Source: CAZQGO01 sp964593065 | Lineage (GTDB): Bacteria; Oederibacteriota; JAAXVQ01 | Direction of reading: 5' to 3' | NCBI GenBank assembly: GCA_964593065.1 | Contig: CAZQGO010000027.1 | Span: 1-35,927 of the forward strand | Length of the DNA stretch: 35,927 nt | Shown here: piece after piece, positions 14,318 to 22,557 of the stretch | Layout of the letters: each line of letters begins with the position of its first letter | How positions within the stretch are numbered: position 1 is the stretch's first letter | Notes under the pieces: model-generated | The model's database searches: none | Seen by the model: the letters and a program-made list of their open reading frames with translations, nothing else | What the model was told of the DNA's origin: nothing | Made by a program: the position numbers and the translations under genes

Positions 14318-15040
14318 GTGAAGGGAAAGCGGGTTTGGGCTGCGGTTGTTTTTCTTGGCCTGCTTTTACCCTCGCTTCTGTGGGCACGGGAGGAGGCCCG
14401 GGACGTGAAAACGTTTGCCGAACAAAAAGTGCATTGGCTGGGGCAAGCCGCTTTTCGGGTCGGGGACGGCCCGGTGGTTTTCACGGACCCGTATCAACTG
14501 AAAGCCGCGGGAGCGGCCGACCTGATTCTCATCACCCATTCCCATCGCGACCATTTGTCCCCGGCGGATATTGAAAAAATACGGACGCCCGCAACGGTCA
14601 TCGTGGCGCCCGACGATCCCGAATGCCGGAAGCAGCTGACCGGAGATGTGCGCTTCCTCCGGCCCGGCGACACGCTCACTGCCCGCGGCGTCGAGATCCA
14701 GGCCGTACCGGCATACAATCTTCCCCCGAAAAGTTTTCATCCCCGCTCCCGGCAGTGGGTGGGATACCTCTTCGCCGTGGATGGCGTCCGGCTCTACACG
14801 GCCGGGGACACGGACCGCATACCGGAAATGCAGGGCCTTCGGGTGGACATCGCCCTGCTCCCGGTCGGGGGCAGGTTCACCATGGACGCCGGGGAAGCGG
14901 CCGCCGCGGCCGGGGACATCCGGCCCAAGCTGGCCATTCCCATGCACTCCGGCTCCGTGGTCGGTTCCCGGCGCGACGCGGAAAACTTTCAGCAACGGCT
15001 GGCGGGCCGGGTCGAGGTGTTGATCCAGACCGCGGAGTGA
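14318..15040 (+). CDS. Secreted MBL-fold metal-dependent hydrolase (UlaG-like)
   Basis: The 240-residue product has a signal peptide (MKGKRVWAAVVFLGLLLPSL..., cleavage near LWA at residue 20) and a metallo-beta-lactamase fold of the UlaG-like group. VHWLGQAAFRVGDGPVVFTDPY lies near residue 38, and the metal motif THSHRDHLSPADIEKI near residue 73. VGYLFAVDGVRLYTAGDTDRIPEM and PKLAIPMHSGS supply further ligands. Most UlaG-like proteins are cytoplasmic, so export is notable. I chose GTG 14318 because GGAGGT (14305-14310) lies 7 bases upstream. The longer frame from TTG 14303 would overlap that ribosome-binding site. The aldo/keto reductase gene follows after 29 bases. The substrate is unknown. 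Confidence 0.82.
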   Translation: MKGKRVWAAVVFLGLLLPSLLWAREEARDVKTFAEQKVHWLGQAAFRVGDGPVVFTDPYQLKAAGAADLILITHSHRDHLSPADIEKIRTPATVIVAPDDPECRKQLTGDVRFLRPGDTLTARGVEIQAVPAYNLPPKSFHPRSRQWVGYLFAVDGVRLYTAGDTDRIPEMQGLRVDIALLPVGGRFTMDAGEAAAAAGDIRPKLAIPMHSGSVVGSRRDAENFQQRLAGRVEVLIQTAE

Positions 15041-15069
15041 GCCGCGGGACGAAGGCAGGAGGTGCCGTG

Positions 15070-16056
15070 ATGGAGGAACGCGCCTTGGGCTTGCAGGGGC
15101 TGAAGGTGCCGGCCCTGGGGCTGGGCTGCATGGGCATGTCGGAATTTTACGGTTCCGCGGACGAGCAGGAGTCGCTGGCCACCCTCCGGCTCGCCCTGGA
15201 CCTGGGCATCACGCTGCTCGACACGGCGGACATGTACGGCCCCTACCGCAACGAGGAACTGGTGGGGCGCGCCATCCAGGGTCGCAGGGACGCGGTGGTG
15301 CTGGCCACCAAATTCGGCATCGTGCGCGGCGAGGACCCGGCTTTTCGCGGGGTGAACGGGCGGCCGGAATACGTGCTCCGGTCCTGCGACGCATCCTTGC
15401 GGCGCCTGCGGGTCGAGCATATTGATCTGTACTACCAGCACCGGGTTGACCCGGACGTGCCCATCGAGGAGACCGTCGGAGCCATGGCGCGGCTGGTCAA
15501 GGCCGGCAAGGTGCGGTACCTGGGATTGTCCGAGGCCGGGCCGCAGACCATCCGCCGCGCTCACGCCGAACATCCGATCAGCGCCGTGCAGACGGAATAT
15601 TCCCTGTGGAGCCGCGATGTCGAAAAAGAAGTCCTGCCCGTGCTGCGGGAGCTCGGCATCGGTCTGGTGGCTTACAGTCCGCTGGGGCGGGGTTTTCTGA
15701 CGGGCCGTTTCCGGAAATTCGAGGACCTGCCCGCGGATGATTTCCGCCGCCATCAGCCCCGCTTTCAGGCTGAGAACTTCCGCAAGAATCTTGACCTCTT
15801 GGATGTCGTGTCCGGCATCGCCGCCGACAAGGGGCTTGCCCCCGGGCAGTTGGCTTTAGCCTGGGTTTTAAGCCGAGGCCGGGATGTCGTGCCCATCCCC
15901 GGTACGACCCGGCGCCGGCACCTGCAGGAAAATATCCGCGCTTTGCAGATTCACTTCGGCCGGGAGGAGCTGGCGGCCATCGAACGCGCCATGCCTCCCG
16001 AGGCCGTGGCCGGAACGCGTTATCCGGAAAGCATGCTGCGCCTGCTGAACCGCTAG
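15070..16056 (+). CDS. Aldo/keto reductase
   Basis: The 328-residue product is a TIM-barrel NADPH oxidoreductase. It begins GLKVPALGLGCMGMSEFYG, close to the AKR13/YajO-like group. The tetrad is present: Asp in DTADMYGPY (near residue 52), Tyr in the same motif, Lys in LATKFG (near 82) and His in DLYYQHRVD (near 124). VRYLGLSEAG, AVQTEYSLWSRD and VAYSPLGRGFLTG follow, then the cofactor segment VVPIPGTTRRRHLQEN. I chose ATG 15070 since AGGAGGT lies 6 bases upstream. The open frame runs back to 14623 but that part overlaps the MBL gene in another frame. Physiological substrates of this group are generally uncertain. Confidence 0.93.
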   Translation: MEERALGLQGLKVPALGLGCMGMSEFYGSADEQESLATLRLALDLGITLLDTADMYGPYRNEELVGRAIQGRRDAVVLATKFGIVRGEDPAFRGVNGRPEYVLRSCDASLRRLRVEHIDLYYQHRVDPDVPIEETVGAMARLVKAGKVRYLGLSEAGPQTIRRAHAEHPISAVQTEYSLWSRDVEKEVLPVLRELGIGLVAYSPLGRGFLTGRFRKFEDLPADDFRRHQPRFQAENFRKNLDLLDVVSGIAADKGLAPGQLALAWVLSRGRDVVPIPGTTRRRHLQENIRALQIHFGREELAAIERAMPPEAVAGTRYPESMLRLLNR

Positions 16057-16190
16057 ACGCGGCCGTCCGGGAAAACTCCGGTCCCCGCGGCTCCTCCGGC
16101 TTCCGCCCGGGCCCGCGGAAAAAACACGGTCGGGAAGGCCGCCGGTCTGCCGCCGGCGGTTGCCGGTCCAAGGAATCCGGGAGGTCAGCC

Positions 16191-16955
16191 ATGAATTCAA
16201 AAGTCATCGTGATTACCGGCGCCAGCGGCGGCATCGGGGCCGCGCTGGCCAGACACCTCGGAGCCCGGGGCCAGCGCCTGGTACTGGCGGCGCGCCGGCA
16301 GGCGGAACTGGCGGAAGTCGCCAGGACCGCGGGCTCGCCGGCGGTCGCGGTCACGACGGACGTGACCCGCCGCCAGGACGTGGAACGGCTTCGGGACCGG
16401 GCTCTGGCCGAATTCGGCCGCGTGGACGTCTGGGTCAACAACGCGGGTCGGGGTATCGGCAGGAAAGTCCTGGAGCTCACGGATCAGGACTTCGACGAAA
16501 TGATGGCCGTCAACGTGAAGTCGGCCCTGTACGGCATGCAGGCCATCCTGCCGCATTTCCAGCAGCGGGGCGACGGCCACGTCATCAATGTTTCCTCCTT
16601 TTTAAGCCGCGTTCCGTTCGTAACCTTCCGCTCGGCCTACAGCGCCGCCAAGGCCGCGCTCAATATCCTGACCGCCAATCTGCGCATGGACCTGCGGCGC
16701 GATTATCCCGGCATTCACGTGTCCGTGGTCATGCCGGGAGTCGTCCTGACCGATTTTCCCCGGAACGCCTTGGGCGGGACGCCAACTCTGCCGGCGGGTT
16801 CCCGAAGTTCGGCCCGGCCCCAAACCCCGGAGGACGTGGCCGCGCAGATCGCGGGACTGATCGAGCATCCCCGGCCGGAACTCTACACCGCCCCGGAACA
16901 GGCCGGGATCGCCCTGCGCTATGTACAGGATGTGGAAGCGTTCGAGGCCGGATAG
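16191..16955 (+). CDS. Short-chain dehydrogenase/reductase
   Basis: The 254-residue product is a classical SDR. The Rossmann cofactor motif is VIVITGASGGIGAALA (TGxxxGxG, residues about 10-17). VDVWVNNAGRGIG holds the NNAG motif (near residue 83). The catalytic Ser lies in VINVSSFLS (near 137), and the Tyr/Lys pair is in SAYSAAKAALN (near 155). The loop after strand six (VMPGVVLTDF) is as in many oxidoreductases. A GGGAGGT Shine-Dalgarno precedes the ATG. An Arg residue follows the second strand (AARRQ), which favours NADP over NAD. It is convergent with the PilZ gene, 26 bases apart. The substrate cannot be told. Confidence 0.93.
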   Translation: MNSKVIVITGASGGIGAALARHLGARGQRLVLAARRQAELAEVARTAGSPAVAVTTDVTRRQDVERLRDRALAEFGRVDVWVNNAGRGIGRKVLELTDQDFDEMMAVNVKSALYGMQAILPHFQQRGDGHVINVSSFLSRVPFVTFRSAYSAAKAALNILTANLRMDLRRDYPGIHVSVVMPGVVLTDFPRNALGGTPTLPAGSRSSARPQTPEDVAAQIAGLIEHPRPELYTAPEQAGIALRYVQDVEAFEAG

Positions 16956-16981
16956 CGGCGGGTGAAAAATCCGGGGAGGGA

Positions 16982-17395
16982 CTACAGCTGGTAATCCTGC
17001 AGGAAATAGATCAGCGGGCGGTGCGCGTAATCATTGGCGGTGATGAATTGCAGGCCCAGGTCGTAATCGTCGCTTCCCTGGCGCGCGCACCAGACCACGC
17101 GGGCGCGCATGGCCAGGAGGCGGGGCTTGTGCTGCAGGAACAGGAACATCGGATCCTTGGTGCCGCCGGTGGACGGCTTCTCGGGCAGGGAGAAGGAAAC
17201 CACCAGGGTCTCGCCGGCCTGCAAAGCCTGAGGACCGCGCAGGGAGAGTCCGCCGGCGCTGAAATTCAAGGAGCGGCTGTCAAAAACGTCCTCGGGTTTT
17301 CCCTCGCGGATCAGATGACACTGTACGGCGACTTCGAAGGGAATGCGCAGATAATGCCGCCGCTCTTGCGGGTCGGCATGTTCGTCATGATTCAT
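16982..17395 (-). CDS. PilZ-domain cyclic di-GMP-binding protein
   Basis: The 137-residue protein is a single PilZ domain. The first ligand motif RRHYLRIPF (RxxxR, near residue 13) and the second LNFSAGGLSL (N/DxSxxG, near residue 43) are both intact, so cyclic di-GMP binding is likely. The barrel strands ARVVWCARQ and DYDLGLQFI complete the domain, and a short helical tail ends LIYFLQDYQL. I chose ATG 17395. GTG 17398 is a near alternative, and the open frame reaches 17461 without a family match. There is no attached effector domain. It stands alone with its own promoter, so it may act in trans on motility, polysaccharide or adhesion. Confidence 0.85.
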   Translation of the reverse strand: MNHDEHADPQERRHYLRIPFEVAVQCHLIREGKPEDVFDSRSLNFSAGGLSLRGPQALQAGETLVVSFSLPEKPSTGGTKDPMFLFLQHKPRLLAMRARVVWCARQGSDDYDLGLQFITANDYAHRPLIYFLQDYQL

Positions 17396-17432
17396 CACGG
17401 CGCCACCCCCTGCCCCGGACCGGCTACCTAAA

Positions 17433-17461
17433 AGTATACAATTGAATCCGGCCGCAGCCAA
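17433..17461 (-). promoter_or_regulatory. Promoter for the PilZ gene
   Basis: On the minus strand, TTGGCT (17461-17456) and TATACT (17438-17433) are 17 bases apart. The start site would be about 30 bases before the PilZ ATG. Confidence 0.55.
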
Positions 17462-17590
17462 ATGAAAATACCTGACTTTTCACCTTCGGCTGAAGCCGCG
17501 GAAGGGAAGTCCGGCATGCCGGCTTTTGTGGTGCGGAACGCGAAATTCTTCCGGAGATTTTTGTCTCACCGCAGGGTATTCGTTTGAAAA

Positions 17591-17608
17591 ATCCTTTAAA
17601 TACAGGAT
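17591..17608. promoter_or_regulatory. Dyad ATCCT-N8-AGGAT upstream of the polymerase promoter
   Basis: A perfect 5-bp inverted repeat with an 8-base spacer lies in a strikingly AT-rich island, 24 bases before the -35 element of the polymerase promoter. It could be an operator, but short dyads also arise by chance. Confidence 0.3.
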
Positions 17609-17632
17609 AAATAGGTCAGTATATTTTTTTAC

Positions 17633-17663
17633 TTGATTTTCGCTGTTTGTTCGCCTATAACAA
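17633..17663 (+). promoter_or_regulatory. Polymerase gene promoter with overlapping dyad
   Basis: TTGATT (17633-17638) and TATAAC (17656-17661) are 17 bases apart. A perfect dyad TTGTT-N7-AACAA (17647-17663) covers the spacer end and the -10 element, where a repressor would block RNA polymerase. Genes for DnaE2-type polymerases are often under SOS control. The dyad does not match the LexA boxes I know, so the identity of any repressor is inference. Confidence 0.55.
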
Positions 17664-17724
17664 TAAACCCCATCTTAAGGGAGAAGAATCTTGTGGCAGG
17701 GGGAAACCCGGGGAACGAGGCCGC

Positions 17725-20700
17725 ATGTTCACGCACCTGCACGTGCACAGCCATTATTCCCTGCTCGAGGGCGCGTCCGCCCCGGAGGCTTTGTGCGCGC
17801 GGGCGGCGGAGCTGGGTTTCAAAACGCTCGCGCTTACGGACACGAACGGGCTCTACGGCGCCCTCAAGTTTCTGGAAGCGGCCAAGACGCACGGCCTGCG
17901 TCCGGTCCTGGGCGCGCAGCTCACCGCGTCCCTGCCGCCCCGGCCGGGCGAATCCTCGGCCGTGGTCCTGCCCCTGGATGCCGCCGGCTTTTCGGAGTTG
18001 TGCCGGCTCATCAGCCGCCGCCAGCTCGGGCCGGATTTTGAGCTGGCCCGGGCGCTGGCGGGTTCGAGTCCGCATGTCGCCGTTCTCACTCCGGATCTGG
18101 GGCTGGCGCGCGCGGTGGCGGCCGGGCGCGGAAACCGCGGCGTGTACGTGGAACTGGTGGACGCCGCCGAGCGCGCGGACCCGGGAGCGCTTTCGCTGGC
18201 GGCCGCGGCCGCCGGCCTGGCCGGCCTGGCCGTGGTGGCGAGCAACGCGGTGCGCTTCGCCTGGCCGGACGAGCACGCGGCGCACCGCGCCTTCTGCGCG
18301 GTCCGCCTGGGTTCCACGCTGGCCGCGCTCCGCAGCGGGGATGCGGCCGGCGCGCAGGCCTATCTGAAATCCCCGGGCGAGATGCAACGGCGCTTCCGCC
18401 ATTTGCCGGCCGCGCTCGCGCGCGCGCAGGACCTGGCCGAGACCTGCCGCGGGCTGCCCGAACTCGGCCGGTTCCGGTTCCCGGCCTATCCCTGCCCGGA
18501 GGGCGAGACGGAGTTTTCGTATCTCTCGCGCCTGTGCGACGAGGGCCTGCGGCGGCGCTACCGCCCGCTGACGCCCCGTCCGCTCGCGCAGCTTTCCCGC
18601 GAGCTGGCCGTCATCGAGGAAAAGCATTTCGCCGGCTACTTCCTGGCCGTGTGGGACATCGCGGCCGAAGCCGCGCGCCGCGGCATTCCGACCGTGGGCC
18701 GGGGATCGGCGGCCAACAGCATCGTGGCCTACTGCCTGAGGATCACCCACGTGGACCCGCTGGCCCACGGCCTGTTCTTTGAGCGCTTTTTGAATCCCGA
18801 GCGCGAAGACCCGCCGGACATCGACCTGGACTTTCCCTGGGACCAGCGCGACGAGATGCTGGACTACGCCTACGCCCGCTTCTCCCCCGAGCGCGTGGCC
18901 ATGGTCAGCACGCACGCCTGCCTGCACGGCCGCTCGGCCGTGCGCGAGGCGGGCAAGGTGCTGGGGCTTTCCGACGCGGAGATTTCCGAGTTCACCCGCC
19001 GCCTGCCGCACTACGGGAGCGTGGCCGACCTGCTGCGGGCGAAGCAGCAGCTTCCCGAGGCCCGCGACCTGCCCGTTGCGGAGGAGCCGTGGAAGACGGT
19101 GCTGGCCTTGGCGGCCAAGCTGGACGGCGCGCCGCGCCACCTGTCCGTGCACCCGGGCGGCATCGTGATCGCGCCCCGGGACGTGGACGAATGCCTGCCG
19201 CGCGAAATGTCGGCCAAGGGCGTGGCCGTGACCCAGTACGACATGTACGGCGTGGAGGATTCCGGCCTGGTCAAGATCGACCTGCTGGGCCAGCGCGGCC
19301 TGGCCGTGATCCGCGACGCCGGGCGCGCGGCGGGCGTGGACTGGCGGGCCGCGGACCCCTGCTCGGACCCGGCGACGCGGACCCTGCTGCGCGAGGGCCG
19401 GAGCCTGGGCTGTTTCTACGTGGAATCCCCGGCCATGCGCCTGCTCCTGCGCAAGCTCCGCTGCGGCGACTTCGAACTTTTGGTCGCGGCCTCGTCCATC
19501 ATCCGGCCGGGCGTGTCCAACAGCGGCATGATGCGCATGTTCGTGGAACGCCACCTCGGCCGCCAGCGCGTGCGTTACGCCCACCCGGCCTTGCAGCCCA
19601 TCCTGGGCGCCACCTACGGCGTCATGGTCTACCAGGAGGACGTGATCAAGGTGGCCCACGCCGTGGCCGGCATGAGCCTGGGCGAGGCGGACAAGCTGCG
19701 GCGCTGCATGAGCAAGAAGCGGCACTGGGAGCGGATGGAGACCTACCGCGAACGCTTCTTCGCCGGCGCCCGTTCGCGCGGCGTGCCGGAGCCGGCGGTG
19801 TGCGAGATCTGGCGCCAGATCGAAAGCTTCGGCGGGTACGCCTTCTGCAAGGCGCACAGCGCCTCCTACGCCCAGCTCTCGTTCCAGTCCGCCTACCTCA
19901 AGGCCCACCACCCGGCCGAGTTCATGGCCGCCGTGCTTTCGAACCAGGGCGGATTCTATGCGCCGGCCGTGTACCTGGAGGAGGCGCGGCGGCTGGGGCT
20001 GGCCATCCTGCCGCCGGACGTCAACGCCAGCGCCTGGCGCTGCGCGGGCGCGTGCGGAGAAGTGCGCCTGGGACTGCTGTTCGTCAAGGGACTGGCGCAG
20101 GAGCATGCCGACGCCCTGGCGGCCGCGCGCGCAAGCGGCGGATCCTTCGTCTCCCTCGGGGACCTGCTGGCCCGCACGCCCCTGACCACGGAGGAAGCGG
20201 AGGCCCTGATCGCCTGCGGCGCCTGCGACGGGCTGGGGAACAACCGCGCCCGGCTGATGTGGGCCCTGCATCTGCTTGCCCGGCGCGCGGCGTCTTCGCG
20301 CCGCGGCAGCCGCGCGCCGGAACTCCCCCTGGGCGTCGAAGCCGCCCTGCCGGAGGTGGCCGGGCCGGATCCGGACGAGGCCTTGGCCGAGGAATTTTCC
20401 CGGCTCGAACTTTCCCCGCGCGCGCATCCGCTCATGCTTCACCGCGCGAAACTGTCGGCCCTGGCCGGCTCCACCGTGGCCGCCTGCGACCTGGAGCGGT
20501 ATGCCGGCCGGCGGGTGCGCCTCTACGGCTGGCTCGTCACCTGGCGCCGCACCCGGGTGCACAAAACCGGCGAGATGATGAAGTTCGTGACCCTGGAGGA
20601 TTTCACGGCGACCTTCGAGGTCACGCTGTTCCCCAAGGTTTACCGCGAGCAGGGCCGCAAGTTCGGCGGGCAGGGGCCCTACTGGGTGGAAGGCGTGGTC

Positions 20701-20769
20701 GAGAACGACCGCGGCGGCGTGACCGTCATCGCGCAACGCATCGAGAATCTGGGCGGGCCTGCGGTATAG
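17725..20769 (+). CDS. dnaE2: DNA polymerase III alpha-like polymerase, DnaE2 type
   Basis: The 1014-residue C-family polymerase is shorter than replicative DnaE1 (about 1160) and near DnaE2 length. Order: PHP domain (1-200), palm with catalytic Asp366/Asp368 in PDIDLDFPW and a third Asp near 519 in VKIDLLGQRG, fingers with YGVMVYQEDVIKVAHAVAG and GYAFCKAHSASYAQLS, a helix-hairpin-helix region, and a C-terminal OB domain (VRLYGWLVTWRRTR, then FEVTLFPKVYRE). The C-terminal tau-binding part of DnaE1 is missing. The PHP metal site is degraded (Thr40, Gln65, Ala175 and Arg177 at usual His/Glu/Asp/His positions). ATG 17725 fits the family start; the frame is open to 17647. No imuA or imuB is adjacent. 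Translesion synthesis is the likely role. Confidence 0.85.
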   Translation: MFTHLHVHSHYSLLEGASAPEALCARAAELGFKTLALTDTNGLYGALKFLEAAKTHGLRPVLGAQLTASLPPRPGESSAVVLPLDAAGFSELCRLISRRQLGPDFELARALAGSSPHVAVLTPDLGLARAVAAGRGNRGVYVELVDAAERADPGALSLAAAAAGLAGLAVVASNAVRFAWPDEHAAHRAFCAVRLGSTLAALRSGDAAGAQAYLKSPGEMQRRFRHLPAALARAQDLAETCRGLPELGRFRFPAYPCPEGETEFSYLSRLCDEGLRRRYRPLTPRPLAQLSRELAVIEEKHFAGYFLAVWDIAAEAARRGIPTVGRGSAANSIVAYCLRITHVDPLAHGLFFERFLNPEREDPPDIDLDFPWDQRDEMLDYAYARFSPERVAMVSTHACLHGRSAVREAGKVLGLSDAEISEFTRRLPHYGSVADLLRAKQQLPEARDLPVAEEPWKTVLALAAKLDGAPRHLSVHPGGIVIAPRDVDECLPREMSAKGVAVTQYDMYGVEDSGLVKIDLLGQRGLAVIRDAGRAAGVDWRAADPCSDPATRTLLREGRSLGCFYVESPAMRLLLRKLRCGDFELLVAASSIIRPGVSNSGMMRMFVERHLGRQRVRYAHPALQPILGATYGVMVYQEDVIKVAHAVAGMSLGEADKLRRCMSKKRHWERMETYRERFFAGARSRGVPEPAVCEIWRQIESFGGYAFCKAHSASYAQLSFQSAYLKAHHPAEFMAAVLSNQGGFYAPAVYLEEARRLGLAILPPDVNASAWRCAGACGEVRLGLLFVKGLAQEHADALAAARASGGSFVSLGDLLARTPLTTEEAEALIACGACDGLGNNRARLMWALHLLARRAASSRRGSRAPELPLGVEAALPEVAGPDPDEALAEEFSRLELSPRAHPLMLHRAKLSALAGSTVAACDLERYAGRRVRLYGWLVTWRRTRVHKTGEMMKFVTLEDFTATFEVTLFPKVYREQGRKFGGQGPYWVEGVVENDRGGVTVIAQRIENLGGPAV

Positions 20770-20771
20770 GG

Positions 20772-20800
20772 TTGCGCAGGGAGAGTGAATGTAATATTAT
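20772..20800 (+). promoter_or_regulatory. Promoter for the membrane-scaffold/TPR gene pair
   Basis: TTGCGC (20772-20777) and TATTAT (20795-20800) are 17 bases apart, immediately after the polymerase stop. The start site would be about 28 bases before the ATG at 20836. Confidence 0.55.
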
Positions 20801-20835
20801 ATGAAAACGGTGCATCTGCTGATGGAGGTGTGGCA

Positions 20836-22548
20836 ATGCAGGAGCATATCCAGCGTCTTCAGCGGTATCTCGGCCAGAGGGAATTGTCACCCAAAGACGC
20901 CCGTGACGGCATCATTTCCGCCTATGTGGTGATCAGCCGGCTCAACCAGACGCAGGGAAATCCGGACGTCGGCTTGAAGCAGGATGAGGCGGGCCTGCAG
21001 CAGCATATCAGCGGTTTCATGGGGGCCGTTTTTTGGGAGCGGGGGTTTGATTTCGAGCATCCCAGCGTGGAACAGCTGAATGAAATCAAGATGATGCTCG
21101 ACGGCATGGCCCAGGTGTACGACATGCCCGAGAACCTGCAGATGGCCGTGAACGAAATCTGCGACTACCTGCTTTCGCGCGCCGGCGGGCAGCCGGCCAT
21201 GGTCTCGCCCGCCGTCATGGACCTGTTGGGATACGAGGGCGGCCCGGTGGAAGTTCCCGAATCCACCCCGGAGCCCGCGCCGGCGGCCGCGGACGAGATC
21301 GACACGGATGTGATGCCGGAAAGCGAGTCCGAAGCCGCGCCGGAGCCGGAAGCGGAACCTGCCGCCGAAAGCCCGGCGTTCGGCGCGAAGGGGGCCTCCG
21401 CGGACGAAAGCCAGATGTGGGCGACCCTGCTGCAGGAAACCGAGGTCACTTCGGACCGGCCGGACGAGCCCCGCGCCGACCGGCCCGCCGCCGGCCGGGA
21501 AGAACCCTTGGCCCCGGAACCGCAGCCCGGCCCCGCGCCCGCTCCCGACCATGAGGACAGACTCGTGGATGAAGCCCTGGCGTTTGCCACGGGCGCGGGG
21601 CCGGAGCCGGCTCCCGAACCCGAACCGCCCAAGAAAAAACGCAGCCGTAAAAAAAGCGCGGGAAGCGAAGACGGGCAGGAACGCAAACCGGCCCGGCGGC
21701 GCGGCAAGAAAACCGCGGACCAGAAAAAGGACGCCGCGGAAATCACGGTGCCGGACGATTACCTGACCGGGGAAGAGGAGGCCCCGCGGCCGGCGCCCGC
21801 GGGCCCGGAACCCGCCCCGTCCTGGACCGAACCCGAACCTGTCGTCCGCGCCGCAGAAGAGCGGGCGCAAACCGCCGAACCGGAGGAGGCCCCCTTGACG
21901 GACAGGGAGATTTTCGCCCCTCCCGCGCCGCCAACGCCCGAACCGCAGGCGGAGGCCAAACCGTTCAGTTTGGATGAGGAAAGGGGAACGGCGGAAAGTA
22001 TCGCCCCCGGCGCCGACCGGCCCCGGAGCGGCGGCAGGTTCCTGCCTTGGTTTATGGGCCTGCTGCTCGGCCTGGCGCTGGGCGCGGGCGGCGCCTATTA
22101 CTACCTGGTTCTGCAACAACGCCAGACGGCCGCGGAACAACAGCGGCAAGTGGAAAACCTGCAGCGGCAACTGAACCAGAATCTGGCCGAATTGTCCTCC
22201 GTGGAGGATCAGTACCAGCAATTGAAAAATCAGTACCAGACCGCCTGGGCCCAGCCGCCCGCGGGATTGAAATCCGAGAAATCCGGCAAGCGGGTCATTC
22301 TCTATTGGCAGGACCCGGGAGACCAGCCCGGATCCAATCCGCCCGTGCGGCGCAAATATTTCCTTTACGGCGCCCGGGGTTCAAAGGCGAAAATGAAAAA
22401 ATTGACCCAGGATCCGCTGGACAAGAATTTTATTTACCTGAGCAAGCCGCGCACCGGCACTTGGCGTTTCGCCGTCTCGGCCCTGGACACTGCGGGCCAG
22501 GAGACCGGACTCAGCGAGGAACTCAAAGTGAAATTTTCTTCCCGGTAG
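20836..22548 (+). CDS. Unrecognised single-pass membrane protein with disordered linker and coiled coil
   Basis: I do not recognise this 570-residue protein as a known family. Residues 1-125 form a predicted helical domain (MQEHIQRLQRYLGQRELSPK, later EICDYLLSR). Residues about 135-395 are a Pro/Glu/Ala-rich disordered linker with a strongly basic patch near 265-300 (KKKRSRKKS, RRRGKK). One membrane helix lies near 402-426 (LPWFMGLLLGLALGAGG). A coiled coil follows to about 470, rich in Gln (EQQRQVENLQRQL). The last 95 residues look like a small beta domain of fibronectin-III type (WRFAVSALDTAG). Arg residues before the helix suggest the N-terminus is cytoplasmic and the beta domain periplasmic. 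GGAGGTG precedes ATG 20836; the frame is open to 20785. It is followed after 9 bases by a TPR gene. Confidence 0.7.
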   Translation: MQEHIQRLQRYLGQRELSPKDARDGIISAYVVISRLNQTQGNPDVGLKQDEAGLQQHISGFMGAVFWERGFDFEHPSVEQLNEIKMMLDGMAQVYDMPENLQMAVNEICDYLLSRAGGQPAMVSPAVMDLLGYEGGPVEVPESTPEPAPAAADEIDTDVMPESESEAAPEPEAEPAAESPAFGAKGASADESQMWATLLQETEVTSDRPDEPRADRPAAGREEPLAPEPQPGPAPAPDHEDRLVDEALAFATGAGPEPAPEPEPPKKKRSRKKSAGSEDGQERKPARRRGKKTADQKKDAAEITVPDDYLTGEEEAPRPAPAGPEPAPSWTEPEPVVRAAEERAQTAEPEEAPLTDREIFAPPAPPTPEPQAEAKPFSLDEERGTAESIAPGADRPRSGGRFLPWFMGLLLGLALGAGGAYYYLVLQQRQTAAEQQRQVENLQRQLNQNLAELSSVEDQYQQLKNQYQTAWAQPPAGLKSEKSGKRVILYWQDPGDQPGSNPPVRRKYFLYGARGSKAKMKKLTQDPLDKNFIYLSKPRTGTWRFAVSALDTAGQETGLSEELKVKFSSR

Positions 22549-22557
22549 ACTGGCTCC

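Noticed and set aside
14623..15069. N-terminal extension of the aldo/keto reductase frame
   Set aside because: This part overlaps the MBL-fold gene in another frame and has low-complexity Arg/Gly-rich translation. A strong Shine-Dalgarno marks ATG 15070.
17511..17527. Hairpin CCGGC-AT-GCCGG with CTTTTG as a terminator
   Set aside because: The stem is only 5 bp with a two-base loop, and no gene ends upstream on that strand.
17629..20736. A 1035-codon open frame on the minus strand opposite the polymerase gene
   Set aside because: It is a shadow of the high-GC coding strand. The translation is rich in Arg, His, Gly and Ala without domain motifs, while the plus-strand frame has clear polymerase motifs.
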